A stretch of DNA of 64,000 nucleotides from Dyadobacter jiangsuensis. GTDB taxonomy: Bacteria > Bacteroidota > Bacteroidia > Cytophagales > Spirosomataceae. The stretch covers positions 740,738 to 804,737 of the forward strand of contig NZ_PYAS01000001.1 in NCBI RefSeq assembly GCF_003014695.1. The letters are read 5' to 3'. Positions 53,283-61,856 of the stretch are shown here, in pieces. A program made the position numbers and the translations under genes. How positions within the stretch are numbered: position 1 is the stretch's first letter; every line of letters starts with the position of its first letter. The notes below the pieces were generated by a model. That model was not told the DNA's origin, ran no database searches, and saw nothing but the letters and a program-made list of their open reading frames with translations.

Positions 53283-53687
53283 TTAATCATAAAAGCCATA
53301 TCGCTTCTTGATTTTGCCTTTGATGGTCATTGAACAGCTGATCTGGCGCCTTATTGTTTCGAAATCTTGCCGATCGAGCTTGCCGATAACGACGGTCGGA
53401 CGGTTTTGAATGATCGTGCATAGTTCTGATCGCTCGATGATTTTGAGTTTCGAGCAATCGACAAACGATGTGTGATCAAGATAGTCGCGACCGTCGGCCG
53501 GAAATTCAATATGTTGGCATTGAAGGTCCAGATTGTAATTGACCTTCATATTGAGTTCCGTATTAATGTATACCGAAGCTAACGTGAGGCTGTCGGCTGA
53601 TTCACCGACGATAATGAAACGCTTGACTTTGGGCGGAGTCGTGTCTTTGACCATCATCCGAAGGACGGTCCCAATCAATGAAGCCAT
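53283..53687 (-). CDS. Small putative toxin partner of a Panacea antitoxin
   Basis: This 134-residue protein, including VKRFIIVGESADSLTLASVY, DYLDHTSFVDCSKLKIIERS and VVIGKLDRQDFETIRRQI, loosely recalls PemK/MazF-like RNase folds (small beta-barrel with SFVDCSK-like loops). The similarity is weak. It begins 24 bp after the Panacea-domain gene on the same strand, the usual place of a cognate toxin. No signal peptide is seen. It could be another class of toxin. Confidence 0.55.
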   Translation of the reverse strand: MASLIGTVLRMMVKDTTPPKVKRFIIVGESADSLTLASVYINTELNMKVNYNLDLQCQHIEFPADGRDYLDHTSFVDCSKLKIIERSELCTIIQNRPTVVIGKLDRQDFETIRRQISCSMTIKGKIKKRYGFYD

Positions 53688-53711
53688 CAGAATGATTGCA
53701 GCTATTGGTAA

Positions 53712-54242
53712 TCATTCAAACTTCGCTGAATGGATCAGCAACTGGTCTTCAATGTATTTGACCATGTGGTTGTCAGCCCCGCCGGCTTTGGCAATGGCAA
53801 CCGGGCTTATTTCCTTGTCCCGACCTGTCTGGTTCCAGGCTTCGTCGTGTGATTTGTCCGTCAGATCGTTGAAACTGAGTTTTTTGTTTTCCTGCACAGA
53901 TTCATCCATGCATTTCATTTCTGATTCGGAAAGGAAATCAAGATCCGGTGCGGTAATCCCTTGAATTGAGTAACGATCCACAGCCGAAAAGTACCGCGCG
54001 TAGGATGTTCCACCTTCTTTGACATTCTTATAAATATCATAGGCAATGGAGGGTACCGGCCCGTTTTTCATGGCGTGATAATGATCCTGTGAAATAGCAG
54101 CACCATATTTGACCAGGTGTTTCTGGTCGGCAAAGTAAAGGATTTTGAAAAGCTTGTGAATATCGGAGTGCCCGCCGAGCTTTTGCAGAATGTAAAGTAG
54201 TAAATGGATAGTCCCCTCGATTTTTTCTTCAATTGCGTTCAT
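53712..54242 (-). CDS. Panacea-domain (DUF4065/SocA-like) antitoxin
   Basis: This 176-residue protein has the Panacea/DUF4065 fold: LLYILQKLGGHSDIHKLFKI, then LYFADQKHLVKYGAAISQDH, YHAMKNGPVPSIAYDIYKNV and AWNQTGRDKEISP. Such antitoxins neutralise many unrelated toxins and sit beside them. The gene directly downstream encodes a small protein, so I read a two-gene PanAT-like module. It may act as an anti-phage or persistence module. Confidence 0.82.
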   Translation of the reverse strand: MNAIEEKIEGTIHLLLYILQKLGGHSDIHKLFKILYFADQKHLVKYGAAISQDHYHAMKNGPVPSIAYDIYKNVKEGGTSYARYFSAVDRYSIQGITAPDLDFLSESEMKCMDESVQENKKLSFNDLTDKSHDEAWNQTGRDKEISPVAIAKAGGADNHMVKYIEDQLLIHSAKFE

Positions 54243-54465
54243 AGCTCGAAAATAGGTGTTACCGGTTGATGGTTTCCTGAGTGCAGAAAGAATGAAGGAA
54301 CATTTGAGTAGTCCCCAAAGGTACTACTTGTTTTGGAATTTTTACAATCCATCTGGATTTTTTCCAAAATTTCTTAACACTCCCATAACCCACTACCGGC
54401 GAACGCATCAGTAATTTTGCCGCTCCCATTACTTGTACCTTTTAGTAACCACCCAAACTAAACCC
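54243..54465. other. Intergenic region with nested hairpins
   Basis: TTTTGGAA (54331-54338) pairs with TTCCAAAA (54362-54369) and encloses a smaller AATCC/GGATT stem. A weaker AGTAGT/ACTACT hairpin lies just before it (near 54307-54328). The region lies between the antitoxin and phospholipase starts and may be an attenuating leader or terminator. Confidence 0.45.
54412..54419 (+). promoter_or_regulatory. Probable -7 box (TAATTTTG) for the phospholipase gene
   Basis: An exact TAnnTTTG match lies 46 bp before the ATG at 54466. No clear -33. Confidence 0.45.
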
Positions 54466-56994
54466 ATGGATTCAAGAAGAGATTTTATTAAAAAGGCGGC
54501 GATGCTGGCTGGCGGCGCGGGCGCGGCGAGTTTGTTCCCGGAGTCGGTGCAGCGGGCGATGGCGATCACGCCCGATCCGAATACGACTTACCTCGATGCG
54601 GAGCACGTGGTCATCCTGATGCAGGAAAACCGCTCGTTCGATCATAGCTATGGCAAGTTGCAGGGCGTACGGGGCTTCAACGACCCACGGGCTATCGATC
54701 TGCCGAATAGGAATAAAGTGTGGCTCCAAACCGACCTGAAAGGCGACACTTACGCGCCATTCAGGCTCGATATTAAAAATACGAAAGCCACCTGGATGCA
54801 CGACCTGCCGCATTCGCGCGAGTCGCAGGTGGATGCCTACAATGGCGGTAAATCCGACAAATGGCTCACTTCCAAGCGGTCGGGCCACAAGGAATATGCC
54901 GAAATGCCGCTGACGCTCGGTTACTACGAGCGGGAGGATATTCCGTTTTACTATGCCCTGGCCGACGCATTCACGATTTGTGACCAGAATTTCTGCTCGT
55001 CGATGACGCCCACGCATCCCAACCGTTATTACCTCTGGTCGGGTACGATCCGCGAAAAGCCGGAAATGGACTCGCTGGCAGTGGTACGGAACAGCTATTT
55101 TTCCATTAACAAACCAGTGAAATGGAAAACTTTCCCCGAGCGTATGCAGGAAGCCGGTATCAGCTGGAAGTTCTATCAGAATGAAGTAGGCGCGGTGGTA
55201 CAGTTCCATCCCGGCGTCGGCTCGTGGCTGAGCAATTTTGGCTGCAACCCTTTGGAGCGTTATGCCCAGTATGGCGTGAAATATTCGAGAGATTTTATCC
55301 ATTACGCGACTTTGGAAGTGGATAAAATCAAAAAGGACCTTCCGGCATTGAAAGAGAAACTGGATGCCGCGACGGGTGCTGAAAAGGACAAACTAACCAA
55401 ATCATGGGAGCAGCGGCATGCCTTGCTGGAACGCCTCGAAACTGATTTGGCCGAATTTAGTGAGGAGAATTTTAAGAAGCTGTCGGTGTTTCAGCAAGAG
55501 CTGCACCGTAATGCATTTGTGACCAACCGCAATGACCCGGATTATCTGAAACTGTCGTCGATATCATACATTGACGGCGACGTGGGTAAGACTATCGAAA
55601 TGCCGAAAAGCGACATTTTCTACCAGTTCCGCAAGGATGTGAACGAAGGTAAGCTGCCGACGGTTTCATACCTCGCCGCGCCTCAGAACTTCTCCGATCA
55701 CCCGTCGGCGCCGTGGTATGGCGCGTGGTACATTTCCGAGACGCTCGATATCCTGACGAAAAATCCGGAGGTGTGGAAGAAGACCATCTTCATCCTTTGC
55801 TATGACGAGAATGACGGCTATTATGACCACATTCCGCCATTTTCGATTCCTGATCCGACCAAGCCGAACTCCGGGAAGGTGTCCGCGGGCATCGATGTCA
55901 AGGCCGAGTATGTGCCGTTGGAACAGGACGAATCCCAGGTGCCGAAAGCCAATGCGCGTGGTGGGGCGATAGGCCTGGGCTTCCGCGTGCCGCTCGTGGT
56001 GGCGTCGCCGTGGTCGCGGGGCGGGAAGGTGTGTTCGCAGGTTTTCGATCATACTTCGATTATCCAGTTTCTGGAAGAATTTACGAACCATAAGTCCAGG
56101 AAGCAGGTTCGGGAAACGAATATTACCGAATGGCGCCGGACGATATGCGGCAATATGAGCTCGGTTTTCCAGCCTTTCGATGCGTCGCCGTATAAAAAAC
56201 CGAAGCCGGTGAATCGCGATGAAATCCTCACGACGATTCACAAAGCGCAGTTCAAAGCGGTGCCGGCAAATTTCAAGGCTTTAAATGCGACGGAAATCGG
56301 GAAAATCAATGATAACCCGGTCGGATCGCCCTTTTTGCCGAAGCAGGAGCCGGGGACCAGGCCGTCGGTGGCGATTCCGTATGAGCTGTATGTAAACGGG
56401 GCGTTTTCTGCGGATAGGGCTGCATTTGAGATAACCATGCATGCAGGAAATAAGGTTTTCGGTGCCAAATCGGCGGGCGCACCGTTTATCATTTACGCCA
56501 TGAATGCCTATGAAGGTGAAGTGTTGCGGGTGTGGAACTACGCCGTGAAGGCTGGCGATACGCTGACGGAAAGTTTCAAGCTGGCGGGTTTTGAAAACGG
56601 CCAATACCACTTGCGGGTCTACGGTCCTAATGGCTACTTCCGCGAGTTTGCAGGTAACGCGCAGGAATCGGAGATGGCATTGTCCTGTGGTTATGTTTTG
56701 AATAAAAATGGTAAACCGACTGGCGATCTGGAACTCGTGGCGGTGAACAACGGAAAGAAACCCCAGACGCTGAAAGTTACCGACAATGCCTATCAGCAAA
56801 AGGAAATAGAAGCAAACCTGCCCGCCGACGGAACGGTGAAAATGCTTATCCCGGCTTCAAAGGCCCATCAGTGGTACGATTTCAACGTGCATACGGGCGC
56901 AAAGAGGGGCATTATGCGCTTTGCCGGCCGTGTAGAAACCGGTAAAGAGGGCATTAGTGACCCGTTCATGGCCGATGCTTCGCGTAAAATTTGA
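54466..56994 (+). CDS. Tat-exported phosphocholine-type phospholipase C
   Basis: From the ATG at 54466 (MDSRRDFIKKA) this is 842 residues. The twin-arginine signal SRRDFIKKAAMLAGGAG shows export of the folded protein. The alkaline-phosphatase-like core has metal and catalytic motifs VVILMQENRSFDH (nucleophile region near 54-60), MTPTHPNRYYLWSG, CYDENDGYYDHIPP and HTSIIQFLE. The C-terminus holds two DUF756-type domains (about 640-840; e.g. NPVGSPFLPKQEPGTRPSVA). This is the bacterial phosphocholine-specific phospholipase C/acid phosphatase (AcpA) superfamily. It would release phosphate or diacylglycerol from phospholipids. I see no PhoB box. Confidence 0.92.
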   Translation: MDSRRDFIKKAAMLAGGAGAASLFPESVQRAMAITPDPNTTYLDAEHVVILMQENRSFDHSYGKLQGVRGFNDPRAIDLPNRNKVWLQTDLKGDTYAPFRLDIKNTKATWMHDLPHSRESQVDAYNGGKSDKWLTSKRSGHKEYAEMPLTLGYYEREDIPFYYALADAFTICDQNFCSSMTPTHPNRYYLWSGTIREKPEMDSLAVVRNSYFSINKPVKWKTFPERMQEAGISWKFYQNEVGAVVQFHPGVGSWLSNFGCNPLERYAQYGVKYSRDFIHYATLEVDKIKKDLPALKEKLDAATGAEKDKLTKSWEQRHALLERLETDLAEFSEENFKKLSVFQQELHRNAFVTNRNDPDYLKLSSISYIDGDVGKTIEMPKSDIFYQFRKDVNEGKLPTVSYLAAPQNFSDHPSAPWYGAWYISETLDILTKNPEVWKKTIFILCYDENDGYYDHIPPFSIPDPTKPNSGKVSAGIDVKAEYVPLEQDESQVPKANARGGAIGLGFRVPLVVASPWSRGGKVCSQVFDHTSIIQFLEEFTNHKSRKQVRETNITEWRRTICGNMSSVFQPFDASPYKKPKPVNRDEILTTIHKAQFKAVPANFKALNATEIGKINDNPVGSPFLPKQEPGTRPSVAIPYELYVNGAFSADRAAFEITMHAGNKVFGAKSAGAPFIIYAMNAYEGEVLRVWNYAVKAGDTLTESFKLAGFENGQYHLRVYGPNGYFREFAGNAQESEMALSCGYVLNKNGKPTGDLELVAVNNGKKPQTLKVTDNAYQQKEIEANLPADGTVKMLIPASKAHQWYDFNVHTGAKRGIMRFAGRVETGKEGISDPFMADASRKI

Positions 56995-57010
56995 TTGAAA
57001 ACATAAAGAA

Positions 57011-57054
57011 ATCGCCGGGTTGGGGCTTATCCTGTAAAACTCCAACCCGGCGAT
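57011..57054 (+). other. 15-bp stem-loop covering a start codon
   Basis: ATCGCCGGGTTGG (57011-57023) pairs perfectly with CCAACCCGGCGAT (57042-57054); two more pairs (G-T, G-C) extend it to 15 bp around a ~15-nt loop. The 3' arm contains the first two bases of the ATG at 57053. It follows the phospholipase stop by 16 bp. It may be a terminator without a T-run or a translational switch. Confidence 0.75.
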
Positions 57055-57958
57055 GCTTCGAAAACTGATCGCAACCTGCGCATTACTACTCGTGCTGCTG
57101 TCATTTCCGACGGTTTCAGCGCAAAAGAAGAAAGGCACTGACAACATTTATGCCCGGCAGAACCTTATTGCCTGGTGTATTGTCCCATTCGATTCCAAGG
57201 AACGCACCCCCCAGCAGCGCGCCGAAATGCTGAACAAGCTGGGTTTTACCATGCTCGCCTACGACTGGCGCGAGAAGCACATTCCCGAATTCGATGCCGA
57301 GCTGGAAGCATTGAAAAAGCACCACATCAAATTGCAGGCATTCTGGCTGTATTCGGGCCCGAACCCGGAAAACGATCAGAATCTGCCCATTATCCTCGAT
57401 CTGCTGAAACGGCATAATGTGAAAACGGAGATCTGGTGTATGATCGGCGGGATTAAAGACATGGACAAAATGACCCAGCAGCAAAAGGTGGAGGCTGTGG
57501 CCAAACCGGTAGCCTACATTGCGGATAAAGCCGCGGAAATCGGCTGTACGGTAGGCCTTTATAACCACGGCGGCTGGTACGGAATGCCGGAAAACCAGCT
57601 GGAAGTGATGAAATATCTCAAAAGACCCAACATTGGGATCGTCTATAACCTGCACCACGCCGAGGAGGACATTGAACGTTTCCCCAAGTTCTTCCCCAAA
57701 ATACTGCCGCATTTAATGGCCGTGAACTTAATGGGACTTAAAAAAGGAAATCCCGTGAAGGTTGTGCCCGTAGGCGAGGGCGATGCGGAAGCGGAAATGA
57801 TCCGCATCATTCGCGACAGCAGCTACCGCGGCCCGATCGGCATTATCAACGAAGAAACCGCCCCGGATGCCGAGGTAGGGCTGACAATGAATGTCGATGG
57901 ATTGAAGAAAATATTGAAGGCGCAGGGGGATGTTGGGGCGTTGAGGACTTATGAGTAG
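57053..57958 (+). CDS. Exported TIM-barrel protein (xylose-isomerase-like)
   Basis: This 301-residue protein has a signal peptide (1-23, VSAQ) and then a sugar-phosphate-isomerase/AP-endonuclease-2-like TIM barrel: NKLGFTMLAYDWREKHIPEF, EIGCTVGLYNHGGWYGMPEN, LPHLMAVNLMGLKKG, and a late Glu/Asp metal region (GIINEETAPDAEVG). It likely binds a divalent metal and works on a sugar or sugar acid in the periplasm. Its start is inside the 15-bp stem. The last codons merge into a phased decamer repeat (57951 on). Confidence 0.85.
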   Translation: MLRKLIATCALLLVLLSFPTVSAQKKKGTDNIYARQNLIAWCIVPFDSKERTPQQRAEMLNKLGFTMLAYDWREKHIPEFDAELEALKKHHIKLQAFWLYSGPNPENDQNLPIILDLLKRHNVKTEIWCMIGGIKDMDKMTQQQKVEAVAKPVAYIADKAAEIGCTVGLYNHGGWYGMPENQLEVMKYLKRPNIGIVYNLHHAEEDIERFPKFFPKILPHLMAVNLMGLKKGNPVKVVPVGEGDAEAEMIRIIRDSSYRGPIGIINEETAPDAEVGLTMNVDGLKKILKAQGDVGALRTYE

Positions 57959-58080
57959 TCATGTGTGGTCATAAGCGGTCAAGGTTTGTCAGAAATAGTC
58001 AGAATAGCCCGTTTCAAATTTGACAATACCTGACTATCCATGACGACACCTGACTAACCATGACCACACATGACCATATT
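57951..58080. repeat. Inverted pair of phased GTCA/TGAC decamer arrays
   Basis: From 57951 the bases fall into 10-base units ending in GTC (57951-58000), then 58021-58080 into 10-base units starting TGAC. The outer 15 bp (GTCATGTGTGGTCAT, 57959-57973) and the right arm (ATGACCACACATGAC, 58059-58073) are perfect inverses. The element fills the gap between convergent stops at 57958 and 58080, so it may act as a two-way terminator. Confidence 0.85.
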
Positions 58081-60467
58081 TACCGCGCCCGGTTCTGTTC
58101 CGATTCGCCCGTTGATTTACTGTTAAACGTAATTTTTCCCGACCGCCCGAACCGGTATATCGCGCTGATGCCGAAGAATGCGGTGGAATAGGTGCGGTGA
58201 TAATAAATGTTGGTTGCGCCGACGCTGTATTTGCCGTGAACGTGGCTTTGGTGGAAAATATCGTTCGCGGTGAGCCTGATTTTCAATGCGTTTTTCAAAA
58301 AGTCCTTCTCTATGCCCAGGGTTACCGTCGACCGGCTGAAATCATTGTAAAGTCCCTGCGACCTTTCGCTCAGGTACCAGGCCATGAGCTGGATTTTAAA
58401 AATATGGTTTACATCAAAGGTATTGCTGGTGTAGGCATAAAGTTGAGGCCTGGGTTTGAGTATTTCGAACCCATATTCATTGTCGATCAGGTTGTTGCGG
58501 CTTACCGTGATGGTGTTGGTCGTGTTCCACCATGCGATGCTGAATGTCGCTGAGGCGGTCATGAAGAGGGAATGCTCCCGCGCGAGGTTAATCCCTTTTA
58601 AAATGTAGCTGTTGGGTGAATCGCCGCGTAATGCAGCCCCGCTGATCTTGTCTTTGGTGTAGGTATAACCCGCGCGGACGTCGAGCTGCTTGTATTGCAG
58701 GCCGGTTTCGAAAGTATGGATCTTCTCGGGCTGCATATTGGGATTCCCCTCGATGGTCGTGAAGGGATCCTGGTAAATTACAAACGGATTGAGTGCCTGA
58801 TAGCGTGGACGGGTAATCTTTGAAACGTAGGAAATGCGGCTTTGCAGGCCATTCGGGAAGTTTTTGCTGATAAACAGATTGGGGAAAACATTGAAGTACC
58901 TGTCCCCGATAACCTGGCCGCCACGAGCAGTGGTATTGAGCGAGTAATGGGTGTATTCGCCCCGTACACCGACACCGAAAAGTACCTTGTTTTTCATGGT
59001 CCCTTGATAATTGAGGTACGCGGCGGGTACTTTCTCGCGGTACCGGAAGTTGCTGCTCAGGCCCGGATCGGGCACGAACGGGCCGTCTTCGGTGGAAACC
59101 ATAAAGTCGGTTCCGGAGCCGTTATCGGCGTAGCTGAACTTCGCGCCGGTTTCGAGCTTGCCGCCATTGCGGAATGCTTTCGTATAGTCGAGCTGGGTGC
59201 TGGAAATGTTGATGCGGACGAGCACGTCGTTGACCAGGTTGCGCAGGCCGGTGCTGTCGCCGGTGCGGCTGCTTTCGGCAATCCGGTCGTGCTGGTCGGT
59301 TTTAAAGCGGGCATATTGGGTACCGATAAACAATGCAGAGCCGAGCGTGTCCAATGCGTGTTGGAAATTAAGGGTAACGGCATGGTTCCAGCGTTCTTCG
59401 TCCTTGGCAATGCGGCTTTGGTAGAAGCTGCTGCCCTTCTGGTCGGTGAGCGCATTGCTGCTATTCTGGTTGCCGCCGAGGCTGTTGAGGTTTCCCTTGT
59501 AACTTAATGATAAATAGCTGTTGGCATTCAGGTTCCATTGTGCACCTGCACCGAAATTGGAATAGTTCCGCAATTTGCGCTGCCAGTCGGTCGTGAGATC
59601 GGAGTGGAGGTATTCGGTGGGCGAGGGGCGGGTACGCGTGGTGTGGAGTACTTCACGGTTGTTGCCGGTTTGGAGGGCATAGTTGGCCTGCAACGCCAGC
59701 TTGTTGCGCATGTACTGGGCATCCGCGAGGGTATTGAGCTCACTGCCCGCAAATTGGGTATAGGCATATTGCTGGGTTACTGAGCCCGTCATACCGCCGT
59801 CGACAACCTGTTTTGTAATGATATTGATCACCGCTTTCCCCTCGGCATCGTATCGGGCAGAGGGGTTCGGGATCACTTCTACCCGGGCAATGCGGATTAC
59901 GGGAATGGCTGCCATTTGTTCATAGGTAATAGCCTGACCATTCAGGAAAATCAATGCCTCGCCCCGCCCAGCCACACCTGCCCGGCCATCGGTGAAGATA
60001 ATGCCCGGTGACCTCCCGAGCAGCTCGGTAGCGGATGTGCTGCCGGCCAGAATGCTGCCTGTTACCTGGATTTCAGTGGTGCCGTTGGCGCCTTGCCTCA
60101 CGAGCGGCGCCTGCCCGCGTACGGTCACGTCCGCGAGTGCGTGCGCATGTTCACGCAGGAGGATCGTACCGAGGTCGATCTGCGTCCGGCCGTTAGGACT
60201 GATGACGATCACGGTATCCGCTAGACCGACGCTGCTCAGTCTGATGGTAGTAGGTTCGCGCGTAATGCCGGTGAAAGTAATGCGGCCGTCCTCGAATGGC
60301 GCGCCTTGGAGCAATGTGGAATCGGGCAGGTCAAGCAGGCGGGCGTACACGGCGACTGGCTGCCCGTTTGCACCGACGGCCCTACCCGAAATCGCGTAAC
60401 GGTGCTGGGCAATGGCTATTTGTGTAAACAGGAAAAGGATGGAGAAAATGATGCCGGAAAGCTTCAT
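58080..60467 (-). CDS. TonB-dependent receptor, OMP_b-brl_3 type
   Basis: From the ATG at 60467 (MKLSGIIFSI) this is 795 residues: signal peptide (about 1-20), carboxypeptidase-regulatory-like domain (about 22-100; ISGRAVGANGQPVAVYARLL), plug (about 115-225; LLGRSPGIIFTDGRAGVAGR, NPSARYDAEGKAVINIITK) and a barrel. It is the third of this class here. A membrane-bound AraC regulator lies upstream in the same direction (60573-61643) and may control it. Confidence 0.9.
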   Translation of the reverse strand: MKLSGIIFSILFLFTQIAIAQHRYAISGRAVGANGQPVAVYARLLDLPDSTLLQGAPFEDGRITFTGITREPTTIRLSSVGLADTVIVISPNGRTQIDLGTILLREHAHALADVTVRGQAPLVRQGANGTTEIQVTGSILAGSTSATELLGRSPGIIFTDGRAGVAGRGEALIFLNGQAITYEQMAAIPVIRIARVEVIPNPSARYDAEGKAVINIITKQVVDGGMTGSVTQQYAYTQFAGSELNTLADAQYMRNKLALQANYALQTGNNREVLHTTRTRPSPTEYLHSDLTTDWQRKLRNYSNFGAGAQWNLNANSYLSLSYKGNLNSLGGNQNSSNALTDQKGSSFYQSRIAKDEERWNHAVTLNFQHALDTLGSALFIGTQYARFKTDQHDRIAESSRTGDSTGLRNLVNDVLVRINISSTQLDYTKAFRNGGKLETGAKFSYADNGSGTDFMVSTEDGPFVPDPGLSSNFRYREKVPAAYLNYQGTMKNKVLFGVGVRGEYTHYSLNTTARGGQVIGDRYFNVFPNLFISKNFPNGLQSRISYVSKITRPRYQALNPFVIYQDPFTTIEGNPNMQPEKIHTFETGLQYKQLDVRAGYTYTKDKISGAALRGDSPNSYILKGINLAREHSLFMTASATFSIAWWNTTNTITVSRNNLIDNEYGFEILKPRPQLYAYTSNTFDVNHIFKIQLMAWYLSERSQGLYNDFSRSTVTLGIEKDFLKNALKIRLTANDIFHQSHVHGKYSVGATNIYYHRTYSTAFFGISAIYRFGRSGKITFNSKSTGESEQNRAR

Positions 60468-60572
60468 GGCTGTGACAATGGATATGGTTTGATGCAAAAA
60501 TCCAAAGCCTGCCGTTTGGGGAGGTGTGCAAAAGGCAAATCAGGAGTACGGATTTATAAATTCGTACCGTCT

Positions 60573-61643
60573 TTAATCCGTAATGGGTTGGTTGATAGTT
60601 AATTGATAGGCGGAGGGAGTAGTGCCCTTTACCTTCTTGAATGCAGCAAAAAAAGTGGATTTGGAGTTGAAACCCACCTCATAACCGATCGCTTCGAGCG
60701 TCAGATGCTGTTCGGTAGCCATCATTTTACAGGCTTCGGCAATGCGCCACTCATTGATATACGTCGTAAAATTCTTGCCCAGGCCGTCGTTCAGCAGGGC
60801 CGAAAGCTGGTGCCCCGAAACCTGTATTTCACGCGAGAGTTCATGCAGTTTCAGGTCGGGATTTTTGTAAATAGCTTTTTCGCTCATCAGCTTTTCCAGC
60901 TTGCCCAGCCATATTTCGGCATCACTTCCGCTGAGTTTTTTAGCGACGGGTTTGTCGGGTAAAAGCAGGAACAGCTCGTCGGTTTTCTTTTTGTAAATCA
61001 CCAGCGTGATCATCAGGTAAAGGATAAGCGAAAACGCAATGGACCCGCTGATGTACGAAGCGAAAGGAGCATTGATCAGCGAAGAAAAATACAAAAGGAA
61101 GATCAGCACGTTGCCCAGGAAAATCATGGAGATCCACGTTTCGGCGGGCTTCATGACGTAGGAGCGGTGGAACAGTTTTCGGAGCAGGCCGCGGATCGTC
61201 AGGCCGGATGCCACCAAAAAACCAAACCACTGCACGTAAATCAGCCTCGCGATCACTTTGTTCCATAAAACCGGGTATTCGGAATAGGGAAGGGCAATGC
61301 CTACGCAGAGTGTCAGTACGGCCAGCGCCGCGAGCGTCCAGGTCCAGCCCTTGGGCGTCTTTTCCAGGGGTATTACGGCCGAGCGCACGAAATAGTACAA
61401 AAACGGTCCGATGAAGAAGCAGGCGGAAAGACCGATCTGTAAATATATCTTGGGCAAGCCTCCGTCGAAATACAGGCACACCGACTTGGCGATCCTTACG
61501 CTGGACGCCAGCAGCAAACCCGCCAGGAAGTTATTGGCGAGGTATTTCTTTTGCGTGAAAAACAACAGGAATATCCCCAGCAGAATGCCGTTGAAAGCAC
61601 CCAGCGCACTGAAAAAGAACAGGAGCTCCTTGCCTATATCCAT
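60573..61643 (-). CDS. AraC-family regulator with multi-pass membrane N-terminus
   Basis: From the ATG at 61643 (MDIGKELLFF) this is 356 residues. Residues about 5-235 have six or seven membrane helices (e.g. LLFFFSALGAFNGILLGIFL, FFIGPFLYYFVRS). A C-terminal AraC DNA-binding domain follows (about 260-356; LHELSREIQVSGHQLSALLN, LTLEAIGYEVGFNSKSTFFA). So a membrane sensor is fused to a DNA-binding domain, as in a common Cytophagales group. The signal is unknown. It lies upstream of the receptor gene, 105 bp away. Confidence 0.9.
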   Translation of the reverse strand: MDIGKELLFFFSALGAFNGILLGIFLLFFTQKKYLANNFLAGLLLASSVRIAKSVCLYFDGGLPKIYLQIGLSACFFIGPFLYYFVRSAVIPLEKTPKGWTWTLAALAVLTLCVGIALPYSEYPVLWNKVIARLIYVQWFGFLVASGLTIRGLLRKLFHRSYVMKPAETWISMIFLGNVLIFLLYFSSLINAPFASYISGSIAFSLILYLMITLVIYKKKTDELFLLLPDKPVAKKLSGSDAEIWLGKLEKLMSEKAIYKNPDLKLHELSREIQVSGHQLSALLNDGLGKNFTTYINEWRIAEACKMMATEQHLTLEAIGYEVGFNSKSTFFAAFKKVKGTTPSAYQLTINQPITD

Positions 61644-61664
61644 AAAACAGAACCGATTGTATCC

Positions 61665-61695
61665 CAAATGTAACTGTTTGGCCACCGGTTTTCAA
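61665..61695 (-). promoter_or_regulatory. Promoter for the membrane AraC gene
   Basis: On the minus strand TACATTTG (61665-61672) is an exact -7 match, with TTG at 61693-61695, 20 bp upstream, as -33. It lies 22 bp before the ATG at 61643. Confidence 0.6.
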
Positions 61696-61821
61696 GCACT
61701 ATCTGCGACTTGTCCGCTTTGATGCCAAGGATGTTCGGAATCGGACATTCATCGCTTTATTAAAATGCATAAAAACAGTTCCGGGATAGCTACAAGCGCG
61801 TTTTTAAATTCTGGCACAGCA

Positions 61822-61853
61822 TTTGCCCGACATAATCGGAATAAATACTTTTA
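61822..61853 (+). promoter_or_regulatory. Promoter for the PadR gene, possibly leaderless
   Basis: TTTG (61822-61825) and TACTTTTA (61846-61853, one mismatch from TAnnTTTG) are 20 bp apart. The ATG is at 61857, so transcription would start at or next to the start codon. Confidence 0.5.
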
Positions 61854-61856
61854 GCC

